Assembly: GCA_023101725.1 (NCBI GenBank)
Contig: JALJCO010012618.1
Span: 124,001 to 188,000, forward strand
Length of the DNA: 64,000 bases
DNA from: Atherinomorus stipes
Taxonomy: Eukaryota > Chordata > Actinopteri > Atheriniformes > Atherinidae
Reading direction: 5' to 3'
Positions 25,301-37,289 of this stretch are shown here, piece after piece. Numbering within the stretch: position 1 is the first letter of the stretch; each line of letters opens with the position of its first letter. A model generated the notes under the pieces. It was given only the letters and a program-made list of their open reading frames with translations. It was not told the DNA's origin and searched no databases. A program made the position numbers and the translations under genes.

Positions 25301-28300
25301 TTTTTTTAACTAGGCTAAATGTTAGGGATGGGCGATATGGACTAAAAAATGTATCACAATAATTTCAGTTTTTTATCATGGTAACGATAATTTACAATGA
25401 AAAATATCAGCCTAATTGTTTGTATTTTAAATCTATCACTACATTTTGTCTTGAGAGCCCTAAAATAATACTAGAAACCACTAAACTACATACACCTGTA
25501 CTGCAAAACTGTAGTGACACCAATCGAACAAATCTGAAATGTGAGAACAAATTTAAGCAAACTGTGAAAATAGAAAAAAGTAACTGTAAATACAACCTCA
25601 TAAATTACATTTTTCGTTTTTATCGTGAGATGGAAAATTACCATTGGGAATTTCTTTGACGATATATTGCACACGATAATATCGCCCATCCCTACTAAAT
25701 GTTTATGTCAACCCCGATGCCATTAAACAGTAGAATCGGATCGGTATCGGCCTATACACTCAGCCCAGGTATCAGTATGCGACTGGATTGGAATAAACTG
25801 GAGCGGTGCATCTCTACTCTTGAATTTGTGATCCACGCCCAATGTTGTGCAATCCATGAGCAGCAGTTCAGCTCTGCTGCTGCGATGATGTTGGTTTATC
25901 AGTTATGATTTCCGCTGAGTGACCAGTGACCTGCAGCACTTTTACATCCCCTTTTAATGGTTAAAAAAATAATAAAATGTCCTCTAAGTAACCTAATGGG
26001 GAAGAAATGGGGGGAATTCATTCACTGGTTGGTTTATGGAAAAAGAGACATGCTGAACGTATGAGAAAGAGGGTGAAAGTTTGCTGTTGGGTCACTTCAT
26101 TTGGGGGGATGAGGTCTGTAACCATGGCTGATGATGACATGAGGACGTGATATAAGACAAAGATGTAACGTCAGTTGTGTGCTGCAGCTCGACTCTTCAG
26201 CGTACGCGCTCAGTAAAGACTCGAACATATGGAGCATCTAGTCTCATGCAAACTCCTCTGTTCTGATTTGCCAAAAACATCAATTAAATATTTAATAGTA
26301 AAAACTGTTGAAACCTTTCATTCAGGATCAAAGTGAAAAAAAAATGTTAGTGCTCATGAAACACTTTAAAAAACTGCACTAACTGAACCAGAAGCTGTCT
26401 GCATTGTTACATAAGCCCTTCAGTTTTCCTCTGACATGTTTTCTTTCTTTGCCTCTGTGTCAACACGACTCCAGACGTATTCTTCTTGCTCCTTCTCTTC
26501 AGGCGGAGATCGGGCCAGCTGCCTTGAACTTAACCGACACATCCGTGGGTGCCGGCAGCAGCAGCGGCGGCAACAGTGGCAGCAGCAGCCCGACTGGTAA
26601 CTCTGGCAAGGCTCCAGCCCCCCCCACCGGCAGCGCTTCCTCTTCACCAGTGGGGGCTGCCGCGGGGGGCCGGCGGCCTGCATCTCCGGCCTCCCCTGGC
26701 CCCAAACCTTCCTCTAAAGGTTCCCCCGGGCGGGGAAAGAGCACCTGGAGGGTGGATGACCTGGAGGGGGAGCTAGAGAGGAAGATAAAGATGCTGGAGA
26801 AGGAGCGGCAGGCCATGAGGAAGGAGACGCAGGGCCAGCATGAGAAGATCAACCAGGGCATCGACACCGTCACCCACCGCATCACGGAGCTGGAACAGAG
26901 TGAGTCTGGGAGAAAAAGCAGGGAAGAGTTGATGATGAAATGAAAGTTTCACAACCACTGAGGGTGAACTGGGTCATAGCAGCAGTGGAGAATACACAGG
27001 AGAGTAAAATAAGATTAATGAGTGGTGGAAGTCATGAAATGCCAAACAGGGACGGATGGGAGTGAGAAAAACGACACAGCTAAAAATAGATTCATTAGAA
27101 ACGAAATTATCTGGAATCATCTGTTACTTTTTCTTCTGGGCCTATATTCATCATCACATGATGAATTAAATGCTGTTATCCTTGCAACAAGTGTGTTTTG
27201 GAGACGTTTTTGAAGGGTTTGAACTGACAGATGTTTGTGATAGTTCTTTCCAAGGCGAATCAAAGTAACTGTTGATGAAAATCATTGAAAACTGAGGCAT
27301 GTTGGAAGTCTAGGAGACATATTGAGGACGGTAGGGGTGCCAAAAGGGAAGTTAATATAGAAGCGAAACCCTCATTTTTTTTGACAACCTGTCATTCTCT
27401 CCACATTCTCATGTGTCTTCTCTGCTGTAAGGACGACTCTGGCCTCGAGTCAGATGGCTGATCATTAAGTGTAGCGCTTGAGTTCTTGCCAGACACATAT
27501 ACTTGTGCATTGGCACAGACTGACAGGGACAAATGTCAAGAGAAACACTAGTCTTTGTATAAATTGTCCATCTGTCTTACGGTTAATCTCCCCATCGCAG
27601 TCTGACTGCTTCTCTGTGTTTCCTTGATCTCTGTCTCTACAGCGCTAACAGAGCCGCCGTTCCCTGATGGCTTCGTCCTCTCCTTCCCCATGCGAACCAA
27701 CTACATGTACGGGCTGGTGAGGAAAGAGATAACGGAGATGTATGCCTTCACTGCCTGCGTATGGCTCAAGGCCAAAGAAGGTGGCATCGGGACCCCTTTC
27801 TCTTACTCTGTGCCCGGGCAGCCTAACGAGCTGGTGCTGCTGCAGGGAGTCCACAATCCTGTAGAGCTGCTCATCAACGACAAGGTAGGAGGTTTTTTTC
27901 ACCTAAAAGCTTTTTGCACCAGAGATTTTGGGATAAATGTGGAGGAGTTTTACCAGATAGTGTTTAGAGATGCACCGATCTAATATGAGGGCTGTCACAA
28001 ACGATTATTTTGATAATCGACTCGTCATCAGTTATTTTGGTGATTAGTCGACTAATCAGATCTTATGAAAATTGTTGCATATTTACAGCACCAGTCAAAA
28101 GTTTGGGCACTTTCTCATTGAATCTAATGGAAAACGTGTCCAAATTTTTGACCAGTAGTGTGTTTGTTTATGTCAATATACAATTCAAGAAAAGTTGACC
28201 TGACAGAAAGACAGACAAGGCAGCGGAAGGTACAGTACAATTTTGAGCGGAAAAACAAAGCTTATAAACAATAAATAATTAGTTGATTATAAAATGAATT

Positions 28301-31300
28301 GCCAACTATTTTGATAATCTACGATTAGTCGATTAGTCGATTAATTGACTAATTGTGGCAGCCCTACCCGATATCCAGATCGAATATCTGCTCCGATGTT
28401 GACGAATTAGTTTGATTGGATATCGGATGAATGAGACCAATCCAGTCATTTTTTTAAAATTAATATCATACACAGCATTACTGTTACACCAATCTTCTTT
28501 CTGCTGCTAATGTTCACTTTATTTGTTAATAAATAATATTAAGTACATTTATATCTGTGTTAATTTGTTACTTTTTTTTAACAAGGCTAAATGTTGATGT
28601 CAAGCCGGATGCCTTCAATCACATGGCAAGGTATACACAGTATGGTTCATCTTTATCGGAAAAAACTGGATCTGTGCATCTCTAATAGTGTCAGAAATGT
28701 ACCTCGCTTAGAAAAAGGAAAGTGGTAAGCTAATTAATATTTCATACGATAATTATCGAGCCAATAACAGGAAATTATTACAACATTCCAATAAGTCAGA
28801 TATCATTATGACTTGAGGGATATCGTGATTGGGGAAAGAAAGCTGCTGCTTCCAAACCACGTTCCCTTTTTATTTCAGACACTAGCTACCCTCTATAGTT
28901 GGAATTTTTATGATCGGACATGCAGAAATTGAAAATCCCAGTTTTAAGCTTGAAAAGTCTTTTTGGTTTTGTTAATAGTACTGATGTCATGAGGTGTTAT
29001 TGGTTATCAGTTATCGGTATCGGCCTTTAGGAGCTGAAATTTATTGGTTATCGGTATCTGTTTTTAAAAAAAAGTTATCGTGTATCCCTGATTTCATACA
29101 TTCTAGATTTTCATTGAAGTAAAATACCCTGCCAAACAAATCGTGACAAGATTATTATGATGCCCCACACAACATCACTCACTAATTCTTGGTTTATTCT
29201 AATCCTCTGACTAAAATAAAAGATGAAAACTCGACCAGCAGAACTACTTTATGCCCTTTGCATGTTAGGATGGAAAGGAAGCAGCTGCTGAAAATGCCAG
29301 TTTACCATCACTGTTTCACAAGCATGACCCAAAACTCGGTCTGTTACAGATTTTCTGGAATTAAAGCAATTTTTATGTATTCATATGTTATAGAAAAAGT
29401 ACAGCAAAGACAGATGGTAGCCTTGAAACACACTGAGTTTTAAGAAAATGCTAAGAAATCAGGAAAAAAACAAAGAACAGGGGAGAAACAAAACACTTAT
29501 TTTTTTACAGAAATGAAAAAGAAATTCAGAAATACCATAAAAAGGCTCTGAGTTCAGGGCAAAGTTATGTCCACTGTTTATTTGTTCATGAAAATATCCA
29601 TATTCTGCCCATTATTGTCCAATATCCAGTCACGATGCAAGCTCAGAGAGTCGGAGGCTAGCAGACAGGAATCCATTTGCTAAGGCAAGTCTAAGCAGGG
29701 CCTGTGTCCTCTGACCTGTAGGTGGCGCAGCTGCCTCTGTCCTTACCGCAGGACGAGTGGCAGCACATCTGTGTTAGCTGGACCTTGAGGGATGGCGTGT
29801 GGAGGGCCTACCAAGGGGGGAAAATGAAGGGAAGAGGGGAGGGACTGGCTGCATGGCATCCCATCAAACCTGGGGGAGTCCTTATACTGGGGCAGGAACA
29901 GGTAAGATGGATGGATGGATGGAAAATTGGACCTATGTATATATGAACTAAATATAAATGAATGGATGGCTGTAGGATGGATTGATGTGAATTACAGAGA
30001 ACATGGATGAATGAACCGATGTTAGATAGATAAATAAAGGGAGATCAGGAAAACTATTTTAAGGGACGGTCATAGCTCTTCACACACACACAGACACCTA
30101 ATTGTATTTATCTCACACTGGGTTGCCACCGTCCTTCATTAGTGACTCATCTATGTTACATAACCATTATGAAATCTGATGTTATCCCTTCTACTGGACA
30201 TTAAAGGAACAACCCAAAATTCACTCTCCAGCTCATCGTCCTTCCATGAAGGATAATAAACTGAGCGGAGCAACTCTAAGACTTGATATAATGGATAGAT
30301 TTGAGAAAGAGCGAGCGATTTATTAATCTCTGTTGTAGATGACTGATGAATTGCTGGATGTGTTGACCAGATTTTATGGGGGAAAATCCCTGGACATCCC
30401 CTCAGAAGGGTGCTCTGAAGGGGAATGAACATTTTTAATCTTATTTATGTGAAATAATCAAAAGTCAGTCTCTGTGTGTGGTTTAAGCTCTAGCTCCATT
30501 TTTTTTATTAATATTACACCCAGTGAGAGGAACTGGTTTACTAATGCTAGTGTAGCGGGTCAAAGATATATAGTGTATTGGTATAAACTGGTTTTCAGTG
30601 AAATGAAAAATCCTTTTTTTTCATCCCAGAGGGAATAGTTAAGCCTTTTTCAGAGTGGAGTTAAAATGGCCTCTCTGTTTTATCATGAGCGAATTGTGCA
30701 AAAGTCTTGAACCATCCCTTATTTCTAGGTCTGGTGCCAGGAAATACAAGAGATAGGTGCAGCACATTATAGTAAACAGAAATTAAAATACAATACAGAA
30801 CGGGCTGAAAGTTTAGACACACTCCCTTTTGAGACGGAAAAAATCAGTTGACAGTAAAATAAGTTGAAATTGGCAAAAATAATAATAAAAAAATGGACAA
30901 AATCAGGACATTGATTTAGTATTGTGGTCCAATAGAAACATAAAAAACAAACAAACAAAAAATAAAACAAGTAAAAAAGCACGATGTGGCTCCTGAACTA
31001 AATTTTTATTGAGCAATCACTGCACTGAAGTGTTTCTGTAACATCCAATCAGACGTCTGCACCTACTGACAGGTATTTTGGTCCACTGTTCATTAGCAAG
31101 ATGCTCCAATTTGTCTGGGACAGTTTTCTTTGTTTTTTTAATTATTATTATTTTAAAACCGCAATTCGAAACCAGTGGTTCATTTTATTAAATTATAATT
31201 TAGTAAATTTTTATTTATTATTACTTTTTTCAGTTTCTTATTATTTGAATAGCAGTTGTGAATTCAAGAGTGTCTGAACTTTCAACCAGTTCTGTACTGT

Positions 31301-32987
31301 ATATCTTGCTTGGGCTTGCCACTTCTTATTTCCTCCACTTTCCAGTTTCCTACATTTTTTAAGGACACATTGTACACTATCCTGAGATATGCCCAATCTT
31401 TGGCTAATAGTTCTTGAGGAATCACTTAGTTGGCGCAAAAATACTATTTTGTCTTTGTTAAAGTGGCACTACATAACTTTTTGCAGTTTTCTCAGAGACG
31501 CCCCCTATTGATGGCTAAACTAGCACTCATCTTGCATCGTACCTGTACTGTGAGCTCACTCCAGCCAGTAAAAGACAGTCTTACCTTTCTTTGCCGAATC
31601 CCCCATGACGTGCGTTCAAAACACCCGGTGTGTTTATTTCCACTTGTTAGCATGTGACAAAGTGCGCAACCAATACTTGGCTGCAGCGTCATGCTTTACC
31701 CAGTTGGAAAAAGTTGCATAGTGCATTTTTTTTCGCCCGGGACGCTGCTGGACAGTGATGGCTCAAGAAAAGTACGTTATGAATGTTGGTGTGCCATCAA
31801 AATGAGACAGAAAAGTGTATTTTTTAAGTCGAAAAGTTACGTTATGGGTCGATTTCAACATTTTTATACAGTCGCACTCAAAATTATTCATCATGCCCTC
31901 AAATTAAAGAAGAAAAAAAAATCAGCTGTCGGTAAAATAAGTTGAAATTGACAGAAGTAATAATAAATAAAAATTCAATGAAAATTATGACACTGATTTT
32001 GAATTGTGGTTCAAAAGAAATATTAAAAACAAACACCCAAAAAATAAAACAAGTAAGAAAGCATGACGGGGCTCCGAAGCCAAAATTTTGTTGAGCAACA
32101 TTTTGATGCAATCACAGCAATCAAGTGTTTTTTCTAATGTTCAAAAAGACTTTTGCACCTGTTGACAGGTATTTTGGTCCACTGTTTATGGAAAAGATGC
32201 TCTAATGTGTCTGGGACAGTTTTGTTTTTTGCTTTTTCTTATTATTATTTCCAACTATAATTCAAAAGCAATATTTTATTTCACTAAATTATGATTTTGT
32301 AAATTTTTAGTTATTGTTAGTTTCTTTAGTTTCTTGATATTTTAATTATTATTGTGAATTTAGCCTTTTCTTTATTCGGAGGGTATGAACAATTTTGAGT
32401 ACGACTGTATATGCAGCAAAAGAAATTGAAACAAATTTTGTATTCATATGACAGGCAGCTAATGTTCTTATAAAATCCTGTAAAGACCCCCAGGAAGCAT
32501 ACAGAGCTATTGCTCAAGATCCCTTTGAAAGATTACAAAAAAATTCTGGCTTCATGAAGGCAAAATATAAAGAAATAGGGTTGGCTCAAGATCACTTTTG
32601 CACAGTACTGTATATTGTATGGCAGAAACACAGCAAGATGTTTAACAAAACTATTCCTGTGTAGTTGCAGTTGAGTCTTTTAGTCATCATAATAGCACTC
32701 TGACATCCAACCTTTTGTTTGCACTAACTTTTCTATCTAAGGATACACTGGGTGGGCGTTTCGATGCCTCCCAGGCCCTGGTTGGGGAGCTCTCCCAGTT
32801 CAACCTGTGGGACCGCGTACTGAAGCCGGCTGAGGTGGCCGCCCTCGCTGACTGCAGCTCCTCAGCTCTGGGCAACATCGCCCCCTGGACTGACCATGAT
32901 GTAGACGTCTATGGTGGTGCTACCAAGGAGTCCTTGGACCCTTGCCACGCTGCGCAGAGATCCAACCCCTCCAGCCCCAAGCAGTGA
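22372..32987 (+). CDS. nptxr: Neuronal pentraxin receptor, five exons
   Basis: NPTXR is a type II membrane pentraxin of neurons that assembles with NPTX1 and NPTX2 and clusters AMPA receptors at synapses. Exons: 22372-23094, 26503-26899, 27643-27884, 29722-29901 and 32742-32987; phases agree and the product is about 595 residues (human, by recall, 500). Residues 1-27 form the membrane anchor, with LAFLGAVICIIASV shared with the mammalian protein. IRELTGKLxxCESGL and LRQTxLQQ mark the N-terminal coiled-coil. Exon 2 opens with a long Gly/Ser/Pro-rich linker, then a charged coiled-coil. The pentraxin domain runs from about 380 to 595: FTACVW gives C412 and HICVSW gives C471, the expected disulfide pair. 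QEQD across the exon 4/5 junction supplies calcium ligands E513, Q514 and D515. The 3' boundary is clear (stop TGA). A second in-frame ATG at 22306 would add 22 residues; the inner one is preferred because it places the anchor at the N-terminus. Confidence 0.95.
23095..25094 (+). other. nptxr: nptxr intron 1, left part
   Basis: No coding exon or delimited repeat was recognised. The segment 23530-23720 is C- and G-richer than its surroundings, but its frames show nothing familiar. Confidence 0.4.
25095..25816. mobile_element. hAT-type non-autonomous element in nptxr intron 1, itself interrupted
   Basis: An 8-bp direct repeat CTCTTGAA at 25087-25094 and 25817-25824 flanks the element. Ends are TACTGTAGAGATTGATCCG on the left and CGGTGCATCTCTA on the right, resembling the TAGAGATGCACCGATC end of fish hAT elements. 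A second hAT element (25323-25694) is inserted inside. The related copy at 27964-28684 lacks that insertion. Confidence 0.85.
25323..25694. mobile_element. hAT-type MITE nested in the 25095-25816 element
   Basis: An exact 8-bp duplication CTAAATGT at 25315-25322 and 25695-25702 flanks inverted ends TAGGGATGGGCGATAT and ATATCGCCCATCCCTA, which pair perfectly over 16 bases. The 372-bp length and absence of a transposase make it a MITE. The uninterrupted target is visible near 28586 in the sister element. Frames at 25378-25689 on both strands are internal to it. Confidence 0.95.
26220..26500 (+). other. nptxr: nptxr intron 1, acceptor side
   Basis: The intron ends in a pyrimidine-rich tract CTCCTTCTCTTCAG just before exon 2. 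Nothing else was recognised in this stretch. Confidence 0.5.
27964..28684. mobile_element. hAT-type element in nptxr intron 3, also interrupted
   Basis: Ends TAGAGATGCACCGATCT and GGATCTGTGCATCTCTA belong to the same family as 25095-25816. A 7-bp direct repeat ATAGTGT (27957-27963 and 28685-28691) flanks it; an eighth base differs. A different hAT-like element (27988-28375) is inserted after the first 24 bases. Confidence 0.8.
27988..28375. mobile_element. hAT-like MITE nested in the 27964-28684 element
   Basis: Inverted ends AGGGCTGTCACAAACGATTA and TAATTGTGGCAGCCCT-type sequence bracket an interior rich in GATTAGTCGA and its inverse. This resembles the fish TAGGGCTGCCACAA class of hAT termini. 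The duplication is unclear (TAATAT against CGATAT), so assignment to hAT is tentative. Confidence 0.7.
28692..29721 (+). other. nptxr: nptxr intron 3, remainder
   Basis: Around 28990-29080 there are GGTTATCGGTATCGGCC-type phrases that look like a decayed hAT end. No exon or bounded element was recognised. Confidence 0.4.
29908..29926. repeat. ATGG tetranucleotide microsatellite
   Basis: Several tandem GGAT units lie just inside intron 4 of nptxr, 7 bases after the donor, with further scattered GGATGG units to about 30020. Confidence 0.8.
30796..31294. mobile_element. Tc1-like MITE
   Basis: TA at 30794-30795 and 31295-31296 flank ends CAGAACGGGCTGAAAGTTTA and TGAACTTTCAACCAGTTCTG. The interior matches the elements at 13386 and 31869, for example GACAGGTATTTTGGTCCACT and GTCTGGGACAGTTTT. 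Confidence 0.8.
31290..31438 (-). pseudogene. Tc1/mariner transposase N-terminal remnant
   Basis: A minus-strand frame starting at 31438 reads like the helix-turn-helix half of a Tc1-type transposase: SSRTISQRLGISQDSVQCVL followed by KKCRKLESGG. That is the expected pattern of a paired-like DNA-binding domain before a Gly-rich hinge. No DDE catalytic domain follows in frame. The remnant touches the end of the MITE at 30796-31294. Confidence 0.6.
31465..31733. repeat. Possible MITE with weak inverted ends
   Basis: GGCACTACATAACTTTTTGC on the left is similar to the reverse complement of AAAAAGTTGCATAGTGCA on the right. A TTAA precedes the left end, but no matching flank was found on the right. 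A similar left end (GATACCGTGTAACTTTTG) occurs at about 61923. Confidence 0.45.
31869..32407. mobile_element. Tc1-like MITE
   Basis: TA at 31867-31868 and 32408-32409 flank ends CAGTCGCACTCAAAATTATT and AACAATTTTGAGTACGACTG. Its interior is closely related to the 13386-13891 element. Confidence 0.85.
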
Positions 32988-35580
32988 AGGGTGACCAGGA
33001 AAAGTCGGCCAGTCGTGGTCCCGTTTATTCTGTCAAATAAGGAGTCGACTGAGATGTTTAAAGGCCTGTTAGATTGGCAGTTAGAGTATATTTGCTTGTT
33101 GGGAGGTGAGAAGCTTGCTGTGGACTGAGACATAGTGCAATTAAGACGTAAAGAGTGGTGAATCTGTTTTGTTCTTTGTGTTGGTGTCCACGCTCATGTG
33201 TTTACTTCTGCAGTGAGATAAAGTGATTCTAGTCTCTGAATCACCTTGGTGAAGGCTGCATGGTGGATGAACTCCTGGCATGAACAGTTTTAATGAAGAT
33301 GCTTCATATGGTAGTAGAATAATGATTGAGTCTGGTTCAGTGTACCATCTTTTGTCTTAATATGTTGGCCTATTCGAACCTTAAAGGCGTATGTAGTCGG
33401 AGGGATTTGATGGGTTTGTATACTGTTATGGAATGAACCTGCAATGATGCCATATCTAAGTGTTTCTTCATTTGACAACATAGTGACACGAACTTCTGTA
33501 TCATTTCATATTGTGTCACCGTCGTTGTGTTTAATGCTACAACTGATTTTTGACATGCTATTGTGGTAGTATTGACTTATCAATCAATGGAAAACTAAAT
33601 GACTTTTGTTCATTTTTAACTGTATATTACCCTGTTGAATAATGTCTGTGTGCTTTTAAGTTTTCTATACTGCATACTATGATTTGATAAACCAGTTTAC
33701 TTATAAATGTATGATGTGTACTGTACTTCTGATAATGTTGCTCTGTGCTAGTCTGCTCCTCTTGCTGTAAAGCCTGTCACATCTCATAGCCCTGCAGTGA
33801 AGTTCCAGCGTTTTTGGTTTGCAGCTAGACAATGCAGCACTTTCTCCCCCAACCACTGAAATAAACACTTTGTGTCTCACGAAGCGCCAATCAAATACAC
33901 TGGTTCTATGAAGGGTTTGATTAAAACAGCGGTTTCTTGTGAATGTAAGCCAGATAGAATGTAAGTACATTTGCATGTGTGTATTATGCAAAGCCACATT
34001 TACTGCTACTGAAAAAAAAAACTTGGTAAACACATATCCTCACAAAAAGAGAGGGAAGTGTAGGAGGTGGTTTGATTCTGACACCTGCTGGCAAACACAG
34101 ATGCACCGGTATCATTAGGTGACAACGAATTCAAGCTGCTATCATGTTTTAATCTATCCCAAAAAAAAGAAGAAGAAAAGAAAACGCAACAAAACAAAGA
34201 AAATAAATTGAATGTGAATTACTGTTTTAAAGTGCAGAAACAATGACTCTTGTCTAATTTTGGATACATCGGCTTTCGCACTGCTGGTACGCTATATAGT
34301 TGCATTGCATAATGGTTAAATTTATTGATATTTCACACTGTAAATTTGCAATATTTACAATTTACTGAGCATCCAAGCACACATTTAAATGAATTATTTG
34401 GAAATGTGAATGATAAACAAGCACGAAAACACCAAACAACACTTCACGACAGTGCTGCTGTTAGCAAGTTAGTTGGCAAGTTATTATTAGCATCACTGAC
34501 AACAGTGAGTGGTGACTTCCTGGAGTGGTTGAAAATTGGTTTCTGTACCCTTCATTGAGGCTACAAATTTACTAACATTTAGGTGGGATACGTGTAAAGC
34601 ATTTCATACTTAACTACTGTAGCTGTACCTGTTGTTGAACGTGACAGTGTGAACACAATTATGCGCAAAAAGCAAGTGTAAGAGTGCTATGCTATTTGAG
34701 TCACAGCCTTAACATCTGGGCCATTCTTTTTTCTTGTAAAATATGACTTATTTATTTATTTATTTATTTATTTATCTATCTTTGTCTCAAAATGATCTAT
34801 TGCCAACTATACATCAAGCATTATTCTACATGAAACTGTCTGATTTTCCACATTTAAACAAGAGATGGTTAGATAGCCGGGAGAGTGAAATAAAATTCTT
34901 AATCAGGCTTATAGAATTTACATCAATGTTCAATTTATATGACATTTGATTCTCTACACATTATACGATGTGAGATTCCATGTCACATTGTGGGATACCA
35001 CTACTGAATTGAGGTCTGTGAATTAAGTGCAATCATTAGTGCAAATTTGTGGCTTTTGTCTGCAACACCAGTCACCACCGTGATACTATGGATGTCACAT
35101 TCTTGAGATCAGGTTGTTACTTTTGTTTGGTTTCTGTGGAGTTAAATTTGTCATCTTTAAAAACAACCTCACTAGAGACAACAAGAAGGATTGGATGTGA
35201 TTATTTATATAAGTGGGGGTTTGAATCTCACTATGGTCACAAACACTATCCATTCAACACTGTGCTGCAATATGAACTGTGATTACAATTCAGTCCGCCA
35301 TCTCTTCACTCGTTACCTCAAGACACTAAGTTATTATTTGACACCCTGTTGTGAAGTGCCTGCCTGGGCTCTCATGCCCTAAAAATGCTCAAATGCTTCA
35401 GTGTTTTTTTTATTCATAATCTCTTTTTCTTTTTTCGACCTCTCTTCCGTATTCTTCTGTCTCTCGTTTTTGGTTGTTGAATGCTGTGACTGTGCTGCAC
35501 TTGTCCTAATTTGCATCATAGATCTTGTATGATATTGTGAAATAAATGGATTAAAACCAATAAAGTTGTTATGACAATTT
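32988..35580 (+). other. nptxr: nptxr 3' UTR
   Basis: The sequence after the TGA stop is AT-rich and free of delimited transposons, unlike the introns. Two AATAAA signals at 35541-35546 and 35559-35564 are followed by a GT/T-rich stretch, so cleavage near 35.58 kb is likely. An earlier signal lies near 33860. A TTTA tetranucleotide run occupies about 34748-34775. Long 3' UTRs are usual for this gene in mammals. Confidence 0.55.
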
Positions 35581-35965
35581 TTACGGTGCTGTAAGAATGA
35601 CAACAAATATGTTTGTGTGGTGTGTGTGGAGCTTGCAGTCTTTTTAGGTATGCCTCACACCCAGCATGTAAAACAAAGACACACACACACACACAGGGAT
35701 TATTTCAGCCTGCTTTAGAAATGCTCAGACCATATTAGCTGCATATTTGCAGTCAAGTAACACAATATGTGTTATAGAAACATTTTTCTGCAGAAACACC
35801 ACAAGTCTGATCTTGTAGACATAATGTATTACTCATGAATTTATCTGAGACCATGCTGATTCGTGACTGCTGATCAGCCCACACACAACATTTCTTGGCT
35901 CTTGTCTTAGCTGAACTGAGAGCTGATGTGTAACCTCCCACAGATAACTTCTGTACATCAAATTA

Positions 35966-37114
35966 TACACTGCAAAAACTCAAATCTTAGCAAGTATCTT
36001 TTTCTAATTTCTAGCCAGTAAGATATAAGATCTTGTTTAAAAGGTGTCATAACCTAACCTTTTACATACACAATCCTTAAATTATTTTCAAATGAATTTT
36101 TAAATATAGTTGGGTGTGACGAAAATTTAATGAGCTCATTTTAACCTCTTTTTATCCCCAACTTTTGTTTGTCGCGAGAATATGCACGAGAATTAGACCT
36201 GTCTGTAAGCGCGTTCACGAGGCAAAGGTCAAAGTCAAAACAAAGTTTTATCAGGACAGACCAGGTGAAGGAAAATGAGAAAAATGTGATAAAAACATAA
36301 CGGTATGGTTGATAGAGAGGATCCGTGGAGTAAAAGGGCTGGACTCTGATGAATATAAGGAGCGGACGTCTGACGTGAAGTTAACCAAACAGTGTTAGCT
36401 TTTGTAGCTACATTAGCAGCTTGTCCGTTCGTCTACCATCGTTTACTGGTCTCTTACACAAAAGATAATAAGTTACACAAGCAGCAACACTTACCGACTG
36501 CACATCCTCACTGATAAATATAATCCACTGCTCCCTGGTAGTGCTGTCCCTCCTGTTAGAGCACTGAAAACTGCTGAATTTCTCAGCTCAGCACAGCAAT
36601 TAACCCCCCCCTTGTCGTCATCCTCCTCTCTGACAAAGCTGGACATAACTTCTCCGTGGCAGGTATTCAGCTGCTTTTAGGTGGCGCTAAAGAGGCTAGC
36701 TTAGCAGCTTGCAGCCTCTCTAGTTTACGTCATTCGGGGGAAAAAATCCAAACCGCGTACTGTGGAGTGCGCGCTCTTGTGGCCGATTCTGGTGAGAAGA
36801 GAGAGCCCGCACTCAAAGACGAAGTCACTTTCACTTTCCGGAGTTTCTGGCACGTTTTTACTGAGGTCCTGTTCAAATACACATGTTTTAACATGAAAAA
36901 GTGGGATTTCCAGGTGATGACTCCTTTAAGGCAATGCATCTTATTTCAAGAAATCTTATCAAGAAAATTTTGCCTGTGTCATTGGCATAATTTTGTTGCT
37001 TATTACAAGCAAAAAATCTTGGCCACTCTTAAAATAAGTAAAAAAAAGATTTTTTTATTTATTTAGTTTTTTTGGTCAAAATATACTTGCTAAGATTTGA
37101 GCTTTTGCAGTGTA
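35966..37114. mobile_element. DNA transposon with TACACTGCAAAA ends, interrupted
   Basis: Ends TACACTGCAAAAACTCAAAT and GATTTGAGCTTTTGCAGTGT are inverted repeats continuing through CTTAGCAAGTAT / ATACTTGCTAAG. The interior is short once the nested element (36041-36925) is removed, about 260 bases, so the original was a MITE. Confidence 0.85.
36041..36925. mobile_element. TTAA-flanked element nested in the 35966-37114 MITE
   Basis: TTAA at 36037-36040 and 36926-36929 flank ends AAGGTGTCAT and GTGATGACTCCT. The outer MITE sequence resumes directly on the right. The 136-codon frame beginning at 36656 is mostly inside this element and crosses into the outer one, so it is not a gene. The ends resemble the element at 2719-3504. 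Confidence 0.8.
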
Positions 37115-37289
37115 TATTTTATCATACTGTTTTTCATTGGTTCTTTTTTACTATTATTAAATTCAAAGATAATGTTTTCTTTAAATAAATCTGAAACAAT
37201 TTTTTGGTTGCCAAATCTGAAGATGGGTAAGTGTTGGGAGAATTAGTGATTTTGTGTGCGAATTTGTGTGTGATTCTACTTAATGTGGC

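Larger units (their letters stand above)
30694..32612. mobile_element. Composite of Tc1/mariner-type remnants in nptxr intron 4
   Basis: The outer ends look like a decayed inverted repeat: TGTGCAAAAGTCTTGAACCA on the left, and on the right a sequence whose reverse complement begins TACAGTACTGTGCAAAAGTG. Inside are two TA-flanked miniature elements (30796-31294 and 31869-32407), a transposase remnant (31290-31438, minus) and a possible further MITE (31465-31733). Boundaries of the outer element are approximate. Confidence 0.55.

Noticed and set aside
31290..31438. Active Tc1 transposase
   Set aside because: Only the helix-turn-helix half remains and no DDE domain follows.
36656..37066. 136-codon open frame
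   Set aside because: It starts inside a TTAA-flanked transposon and runs across its boundary into another MITE, so it cannot be an ancestral gene.
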